Assembly (NCBI GenBank): GCA_025174535.1
Contig: JALBUN010000017.1
Coordinates: 496,001 to 560,000 of the forward strand
DNA from: Cantharellus purpuraceus
Lineage: Eukaryota; Basidiomycota; Agaricomycetes; Cantharellales; Hydnaceae
Direction of reading: 5' to 3'
DNA length: 64,000 bases
Part shown: piece by piece, positions 48,001-59,149 of the stretch
Layout of the letters: every line of letters begins with the position of its first letter
Position numbering within the stretch: the first letter of the stretch is position 1
Made by a program: the position numbers and the translations under genes
The notes under the pieces: model-generated
Database searches by the model: none
Told to the model about the DNA's origin: nothing
What the model saw: the letters and a program-made list of their open reading frames with translations, nothing else

Positions 48001-51000
48001 AACTACTCCAAGGCAATCAAGCTCCTGTACCGTGTTGAGAATCCGGAAATTGTCCAGAACTATGGTGGTAACACGGAGAAGCTGGAACGTGAACTCGAAC
48101 GTATGGCCCGGCGCAAGTTCAAGTTTGTTGTGTCCATGCAACGTTACTCCAAGTTCAACAAGGAGGAGCAAGACAATGCCGAATTTCTTCTTCGTGCCTA
48201 TCCGGATCTTCAGATTGCGTACCTGGATGAAGAGCCTGCACGCAAAGAGGGCAGCGAGCCTCGTCTGTTTTCGGCACTTATTGATGGTCACTCGGAGTTC
48301 TCGCCTGAGACCGGCAAGCGCAAGCCCAAATTTAGGATCGAACTGCCTGGCAACCCTATTCTGGGCGATGGGAAGTCTGACAATCAGAACCATGCGATTA
48401 TTTTCTATCGTGGGGAGTACTTACAACTCATCGACGCAAATCAGGATAATTACCTCGAGGAGTGTCTCAAGATCCGCAATGTGTTGGGCGAGTTTGAAGA
48501 GTACAACATGTCTAGCCAAAGCCCATACGCACAATGGGGTCACAAAGAGTTCAAGAAGGCGCCCGTCGCGATTCTTGGAGCTCGTGAATATATCTTCTCG
48601 GAGAACATTGGTGTGCTCGGTGACATTGCAGCTGGAAAGGAGCAGACATTCGGTACGCTTTCTGCGCGTGCACTAGCATGGATTGGTGGCAAGCTTCATT
48701 ATGGTCACCCCGATTTCTTGAATGCGACGTTCATGAATACGCGGGGCGGTATTTCCAAGGCACAGAAGGGTCTACATTTGAACGAAGATATTTTTGCAGG
48801 TATGACTGCTTTCGGACGAGGTGGCCGCATCAAGCACTCGGAATACTACCAGTGTGGTAAAGGGCGTGATCTTGGCTTTGGAACTATTCTCAACTTCCAG
48901 ACGAAGATCGGCACGGGTATGGGTGAGCAAATGTTAAGTCGAGAATACTGGTACTTGGGCACACAATTGCCTGTGGATCGGTTCTTGACCTTTTACTACG
49001 GTCATCCAGGTAAGTTTATTGGTTTCCGAGGTCTCCCTCTGGGCTCATAGTTTGTTCGCTAGGATTCCATATTAACAACGTAACTAGTGTTACTACATGT
49101 TGAGTAACGCTGTCCTGATGCTTATCATGTTTAGATCTTGGTTATCTTGTCGGTGCAAGTTTTCATGATAGCATGTAAGTTCAACTCTCGTCCTTAAGCT
49201 GGCATGCATTGAACTGATGTGTGGGTAGTGGTCTTTCTGGGAACACTGAACAAGCAATTGGCAATCTGCAATTACAATTCCGCTGGCGAGTTGATTGGAT
49301 CTCAAGTCGGATGTTACAACCTCAACCCTGTCTTTGACTGGATACGGCACTGCATTATCAGTATTTTCTTAGTGTTCGTCATTGCATTCTTGCCTCTCTT
49401 CTTGCAAGGTGCGTGATGTCCTTTTCGCAAGTTGATTGACCTTCCTGAACCTCATTCCTGAGTAGAGCTCACCGAGCGAGGTACTGGACGTGCTCTCATC
49501 CGATTGGGGAAACACTTCTTGTCGCTTTCTCCCTTCTTCGAGGTTTTCTCCACCCAGATCTATTCCCACTCCATTCTTAGCAATTTGACCTTTGGTGGAG
49601 CCCGGTACATTGCTACAGGTCGTGGTTTCGCAACGACTCGCATTTCGTTCAGCATTCTGTACTCCCGGTTTGCTGGAGCCAGCATCTACCTTGGTATGAG
49701 GACTTTGATTCTCCTGCTGTACGTGACTATGGCAATCTGGTTGCCGTACTTAGTCTACTTCTGGATCTCTGTCCTGGCATTATGCATTGCACCATTCCTG
49801 TTCAATCCTCACCAATTCTCTCTGGCTGACTTTGTTATCGACTACCGAGAGTTTTTGAGGTGGATGTCACGTGGTAATTCCCGAACGCACGCCAATTCCT
49901 GGGTTGGATACTGTCGCTTATCCCGGACCATGATTACTGGATACAAGAAGAAGCGGCTTGGTCACCCTTCCGAGAAACTGTCCGCGGATGTTCCTCGTGC
50001 TGACTGGCGAACGGTTCTTGTCTCCGAGGTGCTAGCCCCTATTGCGTTGGCTGTTATTTTGTAAGCCCAAGCCACGTGTGGATACGCGCAGACATTGACA
50101 ATTCATTGTTGGATACTTCAGTGTAATTACCTATGCATTTGTCAAGTCCTTCCCCAACCCAGATGGCAGCCAGCCACCAAGCGCGATCGTTCGTATCGCC
50201 ATCATAGCATTGGGACCCGTTGTATGGAACGCAGTGGTACTCCTCACGCTGTTCATGCTTTCTCTGTTCATGGGACCATTCCTGGACTCATGTTGCACCA
50301 AATTTGGGTCCGTCATGGCTACTCTAGCACACCTTCTGGCGATGCTTGGAATGGTTGCATTCTTTGAATTCTTGGTGAGCCTACTCAGATGATGATGAAT
50401 ATGCGATGGTGATTGACATGTTCCTCAGTGGTTCATTGAACTCTGGGATGCGTCACATGCTGTGCTTGGGCTTATCGCCGTCATAGCCATTCAGCGAGCT
50501 TTGTACAAGATTCTCATTTCAGTGTTCCTTTCACGTGAGTTCAAGCATGACGAGACCAATCGCGCCTGGTGGACTGGCAAGTGGTACGGTCGAGGCTTGG
50601 GGTCGCATGTCATGTCGCAACCTGCCCGAGAATTTGTTGTCAAGATTGTTGAGCTCGGTCTTTGGAGCTCCGACTTTTTGTTGGGCCACGTCCTGCTTTT
50701 CATGTTGACGCCTCCGCTTTTCATTCCGTATGTTGACCGCCTCCATGCGACCAGTACGTGATCCTTTGATGTGTGTAGATCGATCACTGACCCATTAACC
50801 TGTGCCCTCTTGTGGACATCAGTGTTGTGTAAGTGTCACTCTTCAATACCTTCGAGATTGCTTGCTAATGATACACATGATTAGTCTGGCTTCGTCCCTC
50901 ACGACAAATCCGCGCACCGTTGTATTCAATGAAACAGAAGCGACAACGCCGCTGGATCATCTTCAAGTACGGAATCCTATACCTGCTCGTTCTAGGGTCC

Positions 51001-51131
51001 TTCGCAGCCTTGATCGTCCTTCGTACGTGTATCTTTCTCTTGCTTATTACAGACGGTTGATCCGTGCAACTCTAGCTGCCCTTTTCCGATCCTCCTTACG
51101 CGTGCACTGCGCCTTCTGCTCCTCGATCTAA
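45089..51131 (+). CDS. FKS1: 1,3-beta-glucan synthase catalytic subunit
   Basis: Fifteen exons give 1,761 residues: 45089-45218, 45259-45496, 45552-45621, 45668-46282, 46333-47325, 47380-49009, 49063-49079, 49135-49174, 49229-49408, 49466-50060, 50122-50374, 50429-50753, 50823-50828, 50885-51022, 51076-51131. It makes cell-wall 1,3-beta-glucan from UDP-glucose at the plasma membrane. The N-terminal 125 residues are disordered ([12 protein letters not shown]). The FKS1_dom1 region (about 200-350) has [20 protein letters not shown]. The first membrane block is about 370-660. The cytosolic glucan-synthase domain holds [37 protein letters not shown] and [22 protein letters not shown]-terminal membrane block ends [20 protein letters not shown] and [15 protein letters not shown]. 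Exon 13 is a 6-nt microexon. It is probably regulated by Rho1, as in the family. Confidence 0.97.
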
Positions 51132-52289
51132 GTATGATAGAGGCTGGATAATCCAGACACGCGTGCATATACTTTGCAGTACGATTATAATTTTCCCCTA
51201 CGCTCCGTTACCCATCGCATTATCACCAGAGACAGTGGATTATGACTCGGATTATTTGACGTACGATACCATCTGATGGAAGCTTCAGTTCTAGTTGTCA
51301 TTTATCAATATGCTGTTGCTTGTTGGTGTTGTCACTTTATTTCGAGTTCGTTCCTTGCATTTCGGACATTCCTATCTCACATAAAATCCTCGACACTATA
51401 TGTTTGCTCGGTATTTATCATTAGAAATAACAGGCCAACCTATCGTTATCACGAAAGGATTGCTTAGTCAGCTCAATTTTGAAACATCTCTTTCGCTTGT
51501 GCGTGATGGGCAAAGCGGTTTGATTGACGCAGTCGCCGCCACTCTCTTCCTCGGCCGGACAACAACCCGAGCCGTGCTCAAGCCAATTGCAGTGCGAAGT
51601 GAAGGGCCGGATGCCCGGGAGGCTGAGCAGCGGGAACGGCCCAATGCAGACGAGTGGAGAGGTTCAGAATGCGTGAGCGGGAGGACTCGATGTAATTTGT
51701 AAGCGTCACTGCGCCATCGGCCCAGTATCAGATCACGTGCCTCCTCTAGAGAAGGCGGACAAGGCTTTTGTCCGGGTCAGCGAACTGGTTTCGAGGAAGT
51801 AAAGATTTAGGCTCGTTTGTTTTTCATAGACGAAACCTATAGACTTATATACAAAACAACTCGTAGTAGGGAGTCCTTTAAGGGAATCAAATCCCCGTTT
51901 TTCCTTGTCCCATTGCCTCAGATAAGCCGCAGTTATCCCCATTGTCCCTTTGACACGACGCACATTGTTCCGGCAACATCAAGGTCGAATTGCCGTCTAG
52001 TCAACAGAAGTTACGTACGTCGAGCCTAGAAATTCAAGTTCCTAGGAGTTATGGGAAGATCTATGTGGACGCGGGTCAATTATTGAAAAAGGCTGACTTT
52101 AATCGCGTTGGATGAGCTGCCTTTTACAGTGACGGAAATCTCTATTGAACAAAGAAAGATATTTGATGTCACCGGTAACTTACCTTCCATGTCATCACCC
52201 GGTGGGTAACCGGTCCTGCTATACTATCGGTCAGAATGGGTGTGTCATCCTCGCTATTGAAGGGACCCCGCGTCCTAGGACACTGTCTA
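51132..52289. other. Intergenic region downstream of FKS1
   Basis: About 1.1 kb without supported exons. It contains an imperfect inverted repeat: accggtaacttacc at 52171-52184 and ggtgggtaaccggt at 52201-52214, 12 of 14 pairs with a 16-nt loop. Confidence 0.45.
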
Positions 52290-53090
52290 TATTCTAGATC
52301 CATAGCTCGGTGTACGACGTAGCCGCGATGTGTCGCGAGTCAGAAGAGACTGCGACAGACGTCACTCTATCTAAAGGATCCTTTAGAACTTGTGGGTTGC
52401 AATGTCCCATATGCGAACGATTGTGTCCGAACCAGAAACCACATACTTGTCGTTGCTGGACACAGCGACAGATGTCACTCCACTCGGATGGCCCGACAGT
52501 AAGAGCTTTGTATCGTTGTATTTCAGCCATTTTCACAGTCTGAAGCTCAGTGGTTTCGCAAGCATCAGTCGTGCAAATTGCGGTCTCGGATCAATCTCCT
52601 AGCGTGAGGTAGCACTTAAATGATGTTATCGTATCAAGCTTCAAAGTCTCTCAGCAAAGACATTGCAAGCTTTTGCGAGTCATCTTCACTGGCATACGAT
52701 GCCATCGTATCCCAAACCAGAACTGTTTCGTCGTGCGATCCAGACACAATGAAGCGATATGTCTGTGGCCTTCTAGCTCTCTTGCTCCCCAGGCGCAGTA
52801 TTCCAGACCCGAACTGTCTGGACCCATGATCCAGAGGCGATGCGGCTGCCATCAGGTGAGAAGGCGAAGGACGTCACACTATCCGTATGGCCTTCCAGTA
52901 CATCCTCCTACTGGCCTGCTCCCTGGTTACGGTGTTCCAGAGTCGAACTGTCTCGTCATCTGATCCGGAAACAATGCGACTGTCAAACCATATAGCACTT
53001 GAGGGACGCTACGGAGAATGTGTCAGCACATGGCCCATGCATGCAGTGGCTTCTTTGGGATCCACACAAGAAACAGAATGATAAGTTTCA
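52290..53090 (-). pseudogene. Broken WD40-repeat gene fragment
   Basis: At least four WD40 repeat pieces occur in order on the minus strand but in different frames. They read [20 protein letters not shown] then [12 protein letters not shown] (stop soon after); RFIVSGSHDETVLVWDTMAS; LSGHPSGVTSVAVSSNDKYV then VSGSDTIVRIWDI (stop); and DRVTSVAVSSDSRHIA. Frame changes and stops fall inside repeats, where an intron cannot explain them. The pieces look like the C-terminal sensor of a NACHT-WD40 (STAND/NLR-like) or other beta-propeller protein, but no ATPase domain is nearby. A decayed gene is the best reading; assembly errors could mimic this. Confidence 0.65.
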
Positions 53091-53498
53091 AGGGGTTGTT
53101 GATTAATTAGCTCCAAAGTCAATTGGAGAACTCGACGGGCGTCATTGAGGGGTGGTGGTATCCCCTTAAATCCATCATGTTTTTTTTCGAAACAGTCTGA
53201 GAGAGTGATTAAGCAATATTTTTATCTCCCGCTTTTACCAAGTTCCAGAGATCGAAGATTGAAATTACTCCAAATATCCAATACAGCTTGGATCCAACCC
53301 GGCGTGGAGATCATACATGAGGGCAATTCAGATCTACTTTATGCTCCATGTAAGAATGTGAAAAGAAACGTTTGACCCTTATCCATCACAACCATATGGC
53401 GATGTTTTTCTGCCTGCGGCAGCACACCCTGTCAACGCGATTGACGAACGTCTCTTCTTCCTAACGTGTAGAGACGGACGTCACCTCACGAATTTGGA

Positions 53499-55490
53499 TC
53501 AATTCCTATCCTCTCCTTCGATTTTGTCCATCTCTATGTCTCCCCGAGTAGCCCGTTGACCATGAAGTGTCCTCCAGATCCTTAACACGACAGAAGCGCT
53601 ATTTGATGTCCTCCAGAGTTGGTACAGGAACACGCAGAAGACGATGTAGATGACCATTGAGGCCAGCAGTGGCAGATATCTCATCGAGACGCTCTTGAAA
53701 GTTTGGATTGAAACGTGCAAAATTGCCGCAGCGAGTGTGACAATTGACCACAGTAGGAACACGAGTGGCAAGCAGAGGAGCACGCTCGTATATGAAATAT
53801 TCAATTTCGAGAACCCGGTTATGTGGTGAACATAATGGAACTAAGAGACACGATATAAGCGAAGTGGAAGACGCCTCTCAGACTACACGACACCCACCTG
53901 TTCGTCGTTGAGGACCTGACCCTTTTGCTGATGTTTCGACATCAAGTACATGCCACCAATGAGGTTAGCTACGGAGAAGACGGTTGATATGAAAATGAGC
54001 GTTTCTTGTGTTTTTGTGAGGAGCTAGTTGGACAGATATGAAACTGCATTGGAAGCGTAGTGTCAGCGAACTCACGGATTGAGAAACGCTAAGGAATGCC
54101 ATGTTTGCCCTAGGGTTCAAATCAGATAGTGCTGACCAGAAGCAGGCTTGATTTGTTGATTTGCTCACAGAACGAATACCGAGCCCTGTGCAGCAATACA
54201 GTCAGATGTCTGAATATATGAAGAAAAGCACGAATGACGTACGAGGAGTTTGATGTCTTCGGTATCGCACAAAGCCAACGTTAGCCAACTGAAACATCCA
54301 CTCCGTGACCAACATACCACTCCATTCTTGCAATGTTTCTTCCAAGAATTCCATGAATATTCTGGTTAGTAATCCATCAGTGGTTTGAGTGCGGCGTAAC
54401 CTTTCCCGGTAGATCTTGTGGGATCTGAAGCACAGGACTAGTAGGAAAATATCCAACAGGCGAAGTATGCAGCTCGGTGCTGCGATAATCGATGATTTTA
54501 TGGTGGTGGTCGCCCCGACTTCCCCGTGATGATAATGACATCGGGACATATGAATCTCGCTCATCTCGTGAGCCATAAACCATCTGCGGATAGATATCGC
54601 TCCGGCAAATGCTGACTTTTCGCTAGTCTCTAGAATAGTGTTGTCAGTGACGAAAGGTGGCTGACCGCCGAAATAAAGCACCATTTCTCAAGGTTTTATA
54701 CAAAGAGATCTTCTTGAGGCACTGGTCGAGTGTGTACTGGGATGTGCTCCTCTCGGCTCCCATGATTAGTTCTATACGCAATTTAGACAGTGATATTCAA
54801 GACGAATCCCCAACACACCTGTAGCGTGATAGATCAACGCAGCTAGCATGGTTTCCTCAAGGCTCCGAGGAAGAGAATGAATTGGGTATTCTAAAAGGGC
54901 TTCATATAACTTTTCATCTAGTATGAATTCAGACGTTGTTCACGGTGGCGACTGTCACCTCTCACCTTCGCCAACGGGACGATTGGCTTCAGTTGTGTAG
55001 CGGGAGTAATCCACCACGTAATAATACACATACTCTTCGTCCGAGCCTGGATACGCAAACACAGAAGACAGAGAAATTAAGTAATCGTCCAGTGTGGCCA
55101 GGTAATCTTTCTGCAGCGAGACTCTCGCTTCGTACTCCATCGTCAAGTCCCTCAACTCGCTTGGTTTCCTCACGTTATTCCTCGTCGCCAATTTCCACGA
55201 TTCCTTGTAGAAATATGGTTGGCCAAACGGGTCGAGATGAAGCTCCCACCCGTCAGGAAGGGGCTTGTCCGACAACCTCGTTGGGGGATCCCAGTTGCGA
55301 GGACCTCTTTCAGGTTGTCTCTCCCCATCAGCTGCGTCCGATGGCTCTAAATGGGCGTAACAAGATCAGGCTCTGCACATTCCCAGAAAAAATGTCGCCA
55401 ACCTTTCTTCTTTCGTCTGAGAAGGGTTGACAGGGCGAAGCTTGGCTTCCAAGTGCTAGACATATGCCGTTTCCGTTTGATAGTAGGCAT
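53499..55490 (-). CDS. WW-domain multi-pass membrane protein, function unknown
   Basis: A minus-strand multi-exon gene. The start MPTIKRKRHMSS at 55490 (or the internal Met at 55463) leads to LLRRKKK, then a 56-nt intron to EPSDAADGERQPERGPRNWD. A WW-like domain follows: LPDGWELHLDPFGQPYFYKE with a conserved Pro in NNVRKP. A helical soluble region comes next (YEARVSLQKDYLATLDDYLI; later KIYRERLRRTQTTDGLLTRI and WSGMLVTEWMFQLANVGFV). The C terminus has three or four hydrophobic segments: TQETLIFISTVFSVANLIGG, ISYTSVLLCLPLVFLLWSIV and RYLPLLASMVIYIVFCVFLY. It ends with an acidic tail EMDKIEGEDRN. This WW plus membrane layout recurs in Agaricomycetes without known function. Introns between 54.9 and 53.9 kb were not all fixed. 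Confidence 0.7.
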
Positions 55491-56799
55491 TGGGCTCGAA
55501 TGCGTTGTTTCGCCTGAAGATTGATAAGATGTGATTCATGTAGGATGCAGACATTCCGCCTTTTATTGTATGTAGACGTCGATACAACTCGTAGTATTGT
55601 ACAATAGCAAAAAAAACAAGGTGGTGTCGGTTGGCAACTTGGCAACGGATACGTACCATTGCTAGCTTGAGCCGCAACGCCCAAATAGACGAGGTACTAT
55701 TGTGAATTCCGTTGGACCTTGTCCTAGGCCTGACCGTACTGTTTTACATCAACTTGAAGAGTAGGTTAGCCTCGGAGCTGACCGCCACCTTGGGTCTGCC
55801 GGAGTTTATCCGCGTGTAGTGTTTGCACTCTCCTCTCTCTCTCCTTCTCTGTAATGCCCATCTTTGAAATCCGTCCTTCCTGGATCATTATGGTCACATC
55901 ATCAGCTCGAACTACTTATCTTGAATCACAACTCTACCCTGTCTAATTCAAATGTTTTCGGTGGACTGTATTCAACGACATCTAAAGTTACTATGCACAC
56001 CCATCGATCAGTCTACAACTCATCTCTTTGATTGAAATAGGCGGTCACTAGGATTGGGGAGGTGGTGTCAGCTTTTAGAATGAATTATGGTACGAGTCTT
56101 CAGTAAACCATCGGGAGGTCTCGTGAGATAGAAGACTTGTGTCCCCAAAAGATGTCTAAATCCCTTGAAATATTGAGAATTCTTCCTAACTCAGCTGCTG
56201 TGCTATCTAGTTTTACGTCGTGTCGAATGCGGACGGTCACCGGCATGATGCGTTCCTATTTTCCAACAACTGATTCATTGAGTCCTGCATGTTATGCACT
56301 AGGTCCGATTGGGGGTTGGAGATTGGGTTGGAGTTGGAGTACATCATGGGGGTCAGAATGGACTTGGCTTCAGCTTATGTGCTGCACCCTCACTAATACT
56401 GGTGTCTGAGATTTCAGAGATGGAGTACAACTTAGGGAGTTAGGATTGGACTTAGGAACTAGGCATGATTTGATATTTGAACTGGGGAATAAAGTCCCCA
56501 GTCAGGCAACTGAAATACATATTTTGAAATCTAATAATAAGTCCGATGGGGACAGATGTCCAGGTTCCTATGGTGATGCTGATGCATCAATCAGAACCGG
56601 AGATGGATGGGTGGAATTGGCAGTGACAATTGGACAGGTAGATGGAGATGGTGGTTTCCAAATGGAGTATAGATTTCATACATGTGGGGATCTAAGTGGA
56701 TTGGACGGGGATCTGGACGTTAATGAATATAGTCATAACACTGCAATTGAATACACTTTCATGATGAAGAGCCAAATTTGTAGCCCAGCAATGCAATGG
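55491..56799. other. Intergenic region
   Basis: No supported exon. Around 56300-56340 there is a ttggagattgggttggag purine/T run. A perfect hairpin ctgggga-ataaag-tccccag lies near 56482-56501. A 121-codon ORF at 56446 (+) is Asp/Gly-rich and without motifs. Confidence 0.4.
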
Positions 56800-58300
56800 G
56801 ACTTCTTCTAGATAGTGTATAGGAACCACCTTTTCCCTATCAAATTCCATTTATGCAGCAACAATGTGCTTTTCCATTCCTAAATATCAGCATATATTTG
56901 ATGCTTGTACCTGGAATGGACTTATTCAAATATTCTCTAATTTTTCATATTTTTTCAGGAATATTCCATGCAGAACTCAGCCCAGAATCATTTATTTCTG
57001 CTGTGCTACAGTTGTGGACCCATAGGTGCCCACAAACCTTTGCACAGCCAGCTCTCCCCCTTTGGACCAGGCATTTGGCCTGAATTCAAGCTCAGATGTC
57101 TCTGATCAATAAATATTCTCTAACTTGACAACCACAGCCTCTCAGGGCACTATTTTCCATGGAGATCATGATCTGAGATGTGGCTATCCATGGCTGTGCA
57201 AACCAGTGCAGAAAACAGGGTGGACACCCTTCTTTTTGCCTGATCAGTGCCTAGTTCAGGGATCAGATCAGCTGATGGGTGATCAAATCAGGTGATTGCC
57301 TTGGAATATTCTACCCCTTTCCATAACATTCTAGCTGTTTCCCTCTATTATTAGATAGAACTTTCCAGAACCATTATTCAGCTCCTGATCAGTGTTATTT
57401 CAGTGATCAGAACCTGTGATTGGCTGGGAATATTCTACCCCTTTCTTCCACCTTCCACAACCTTCCAGTAGCTTTCATCTATTAATAGGTAGAATATTCC
57501 AGAAGCATTAGTCAGCCCCTGTAAATACAATATATAAGAAGGTCATTCTGCCTCTGAAATAACAACATATTCTACCACTTCTACCCATCTTCTGCACACC
57601 AGTGTGACTAGAGTGACATACAGTGTCATCCTCTATCTCAGTAACTGTTGATTACCAGTTCAAGGATCTTTTACAGTTGTGTAACTGTACTTGATTGCAC
57701 TTGAAGTAGTGATATTCCTGCTTTGGGCATGAGTGTAGTATCTGCCTCATGTGACTATGAATCTACAGGGTGAGATTGTCTGTCGATAGTCCTGCCATTA
57801 GTGCTCTTGTTTAAGTTACTAGTGTGTACTGCCTTTGCAGAGCATTAGAAGCTTGAACTTGTGTGAAACAGTTGCTAGACTACTTCACTCATCGCTGTTA
57901 CCCGCTTCAGAGTGCCGCTTCAGAGTGCCACTGGTTGGACGGTTGGATTTATCCACCTACTTCCTTTAGCTTCTAAGTGCATTCCCCTCTTTTTGGAATA
58001 TCTGGACTCCTAAGCGTCTGTGAACTCTAGACTCTGGAAGTCTTATTCATTTCTTGCTGCTAAGAAACGTATTACCTTTCTGCATATAGTCTGCATTGAC
58101 CAATACAAAGGATTGTAACCAAAGTACAAATGTTAAATTGTTTCTGGAGTTGTGCTGCAGCAGGGTTTGATATTCTTCTCAGCTGTTCATTCACGGAATT
58201 GTGGTGATTTAGAGTTCACCCTAACACCATAATTTTGCAGGTTCCAAAACAAGTCCCCTGCTGCCAAATGTGACGCTGTCTGCTATTTGTTTGACTTCAA
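56800..58300. repeat. Possible LTR or retroelement-derived segment
   Basis: An AT-rich, ORF-free 1.5 kb that differs in texture from the rest of the window. It has an imperfect two-copy tandem repeat (ggaatattctacccctttc at 57303 and 57427, followed each time by ctattatt/ctattaat-agatagaa-ttccagaa-catta-tcagc), dispersed gatcag/tgatcag motifs from 57245, and a TATA-like tatataagaa at 57531-57540 about 50 bp after the repeat. This resembles a U3-R arrangement of a solo LTR. I could not identify matching terminal repeats, target-site duplication or any gag/pol sequence, so the identity is tentative. Confidence 0.35.
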
Positions 58301-59149
58301 TGTGTTGTGGAACTGGCTAGATTCGTGCCAGACTCATGTCCATGTTGGGCACTTGGGTTCTTCCCGTTTTGGGTGGTTGGATAACCTTTACCTGCGTCAA
58401 GAGCTTTTGGAATCTACACTCAGGTTCATGTAAAGACTCCTTAATGGCCTTTAATCTATCCTCTGCTGTCTGACTAGGATGAAAGCTGATTCAATGCAGC
58501 TGTGTTGAACAAGCTGTCTTTTCCGGATGCATTAATTCTAAGAACAAGCAGATACCTGTTTGGTGCCAATTCACACCTCAGACCCCGTGGATGAACCTGG
58601 TGAGAAGTTTCGACTGGCTGAGGAGATAGACTACCACTGCCGTATATCATGAACACACCGTTACTGTCACCATTATCACTCCGCTGAGTAGCCATTTCTG
58701 CTATGCGGTTGGAGGACACTTACTATAGCAGAGACATGAAGTAAGACATCTCTCGTCAAGCAGGGCGATTTTGCTTTGTCAGTATAAGGCAAGTAGAAAA
58801 GAGGCTAAGAATAGGGAGTCATCTGAGTGAGTGTGGCAACGTCCCTAACAACCCAAGGGCGAGCGATAAGTAGAATTAAGACATCTTGAAATTACAATTC
58901 GTGAGAGTACTATAGCCCAGCAGCGCTCCGCAAGCCGGGTATTCGAAGAAGTATCTCATATTATTAACTTCGGCACATTACGTTGTTTGACTCTAGAGGC
59001 ACGTCGCATTCCCAAACCAACAGGCATGACAACCTGTTCCCTTTGACTAAAAGCACAATAGAAGCACTGGTGAGAGTTATAAACTTGTGACTTGACCGAG
59101 CCTTTCATTCTTCATCTGGAGCGGAGCGAAGTGAACCAGTGGGTTCAAG
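58301..59149. other. Intergenic region upstream of the oxygenase pair
   Basis: A minus-strand ORF of 81 codons at 58474-58719 (including GVFMIYGSGSLSPQPVETSH) has no recognised motif and no traced partner exon. Nothing else supported. Confidence 0.4.

Noticed and set aside
54936..55430. Plus-strand ORF of 164 codons
   Set aside because: Antisense shadow of the WW-domain exon; its composition has no motif.
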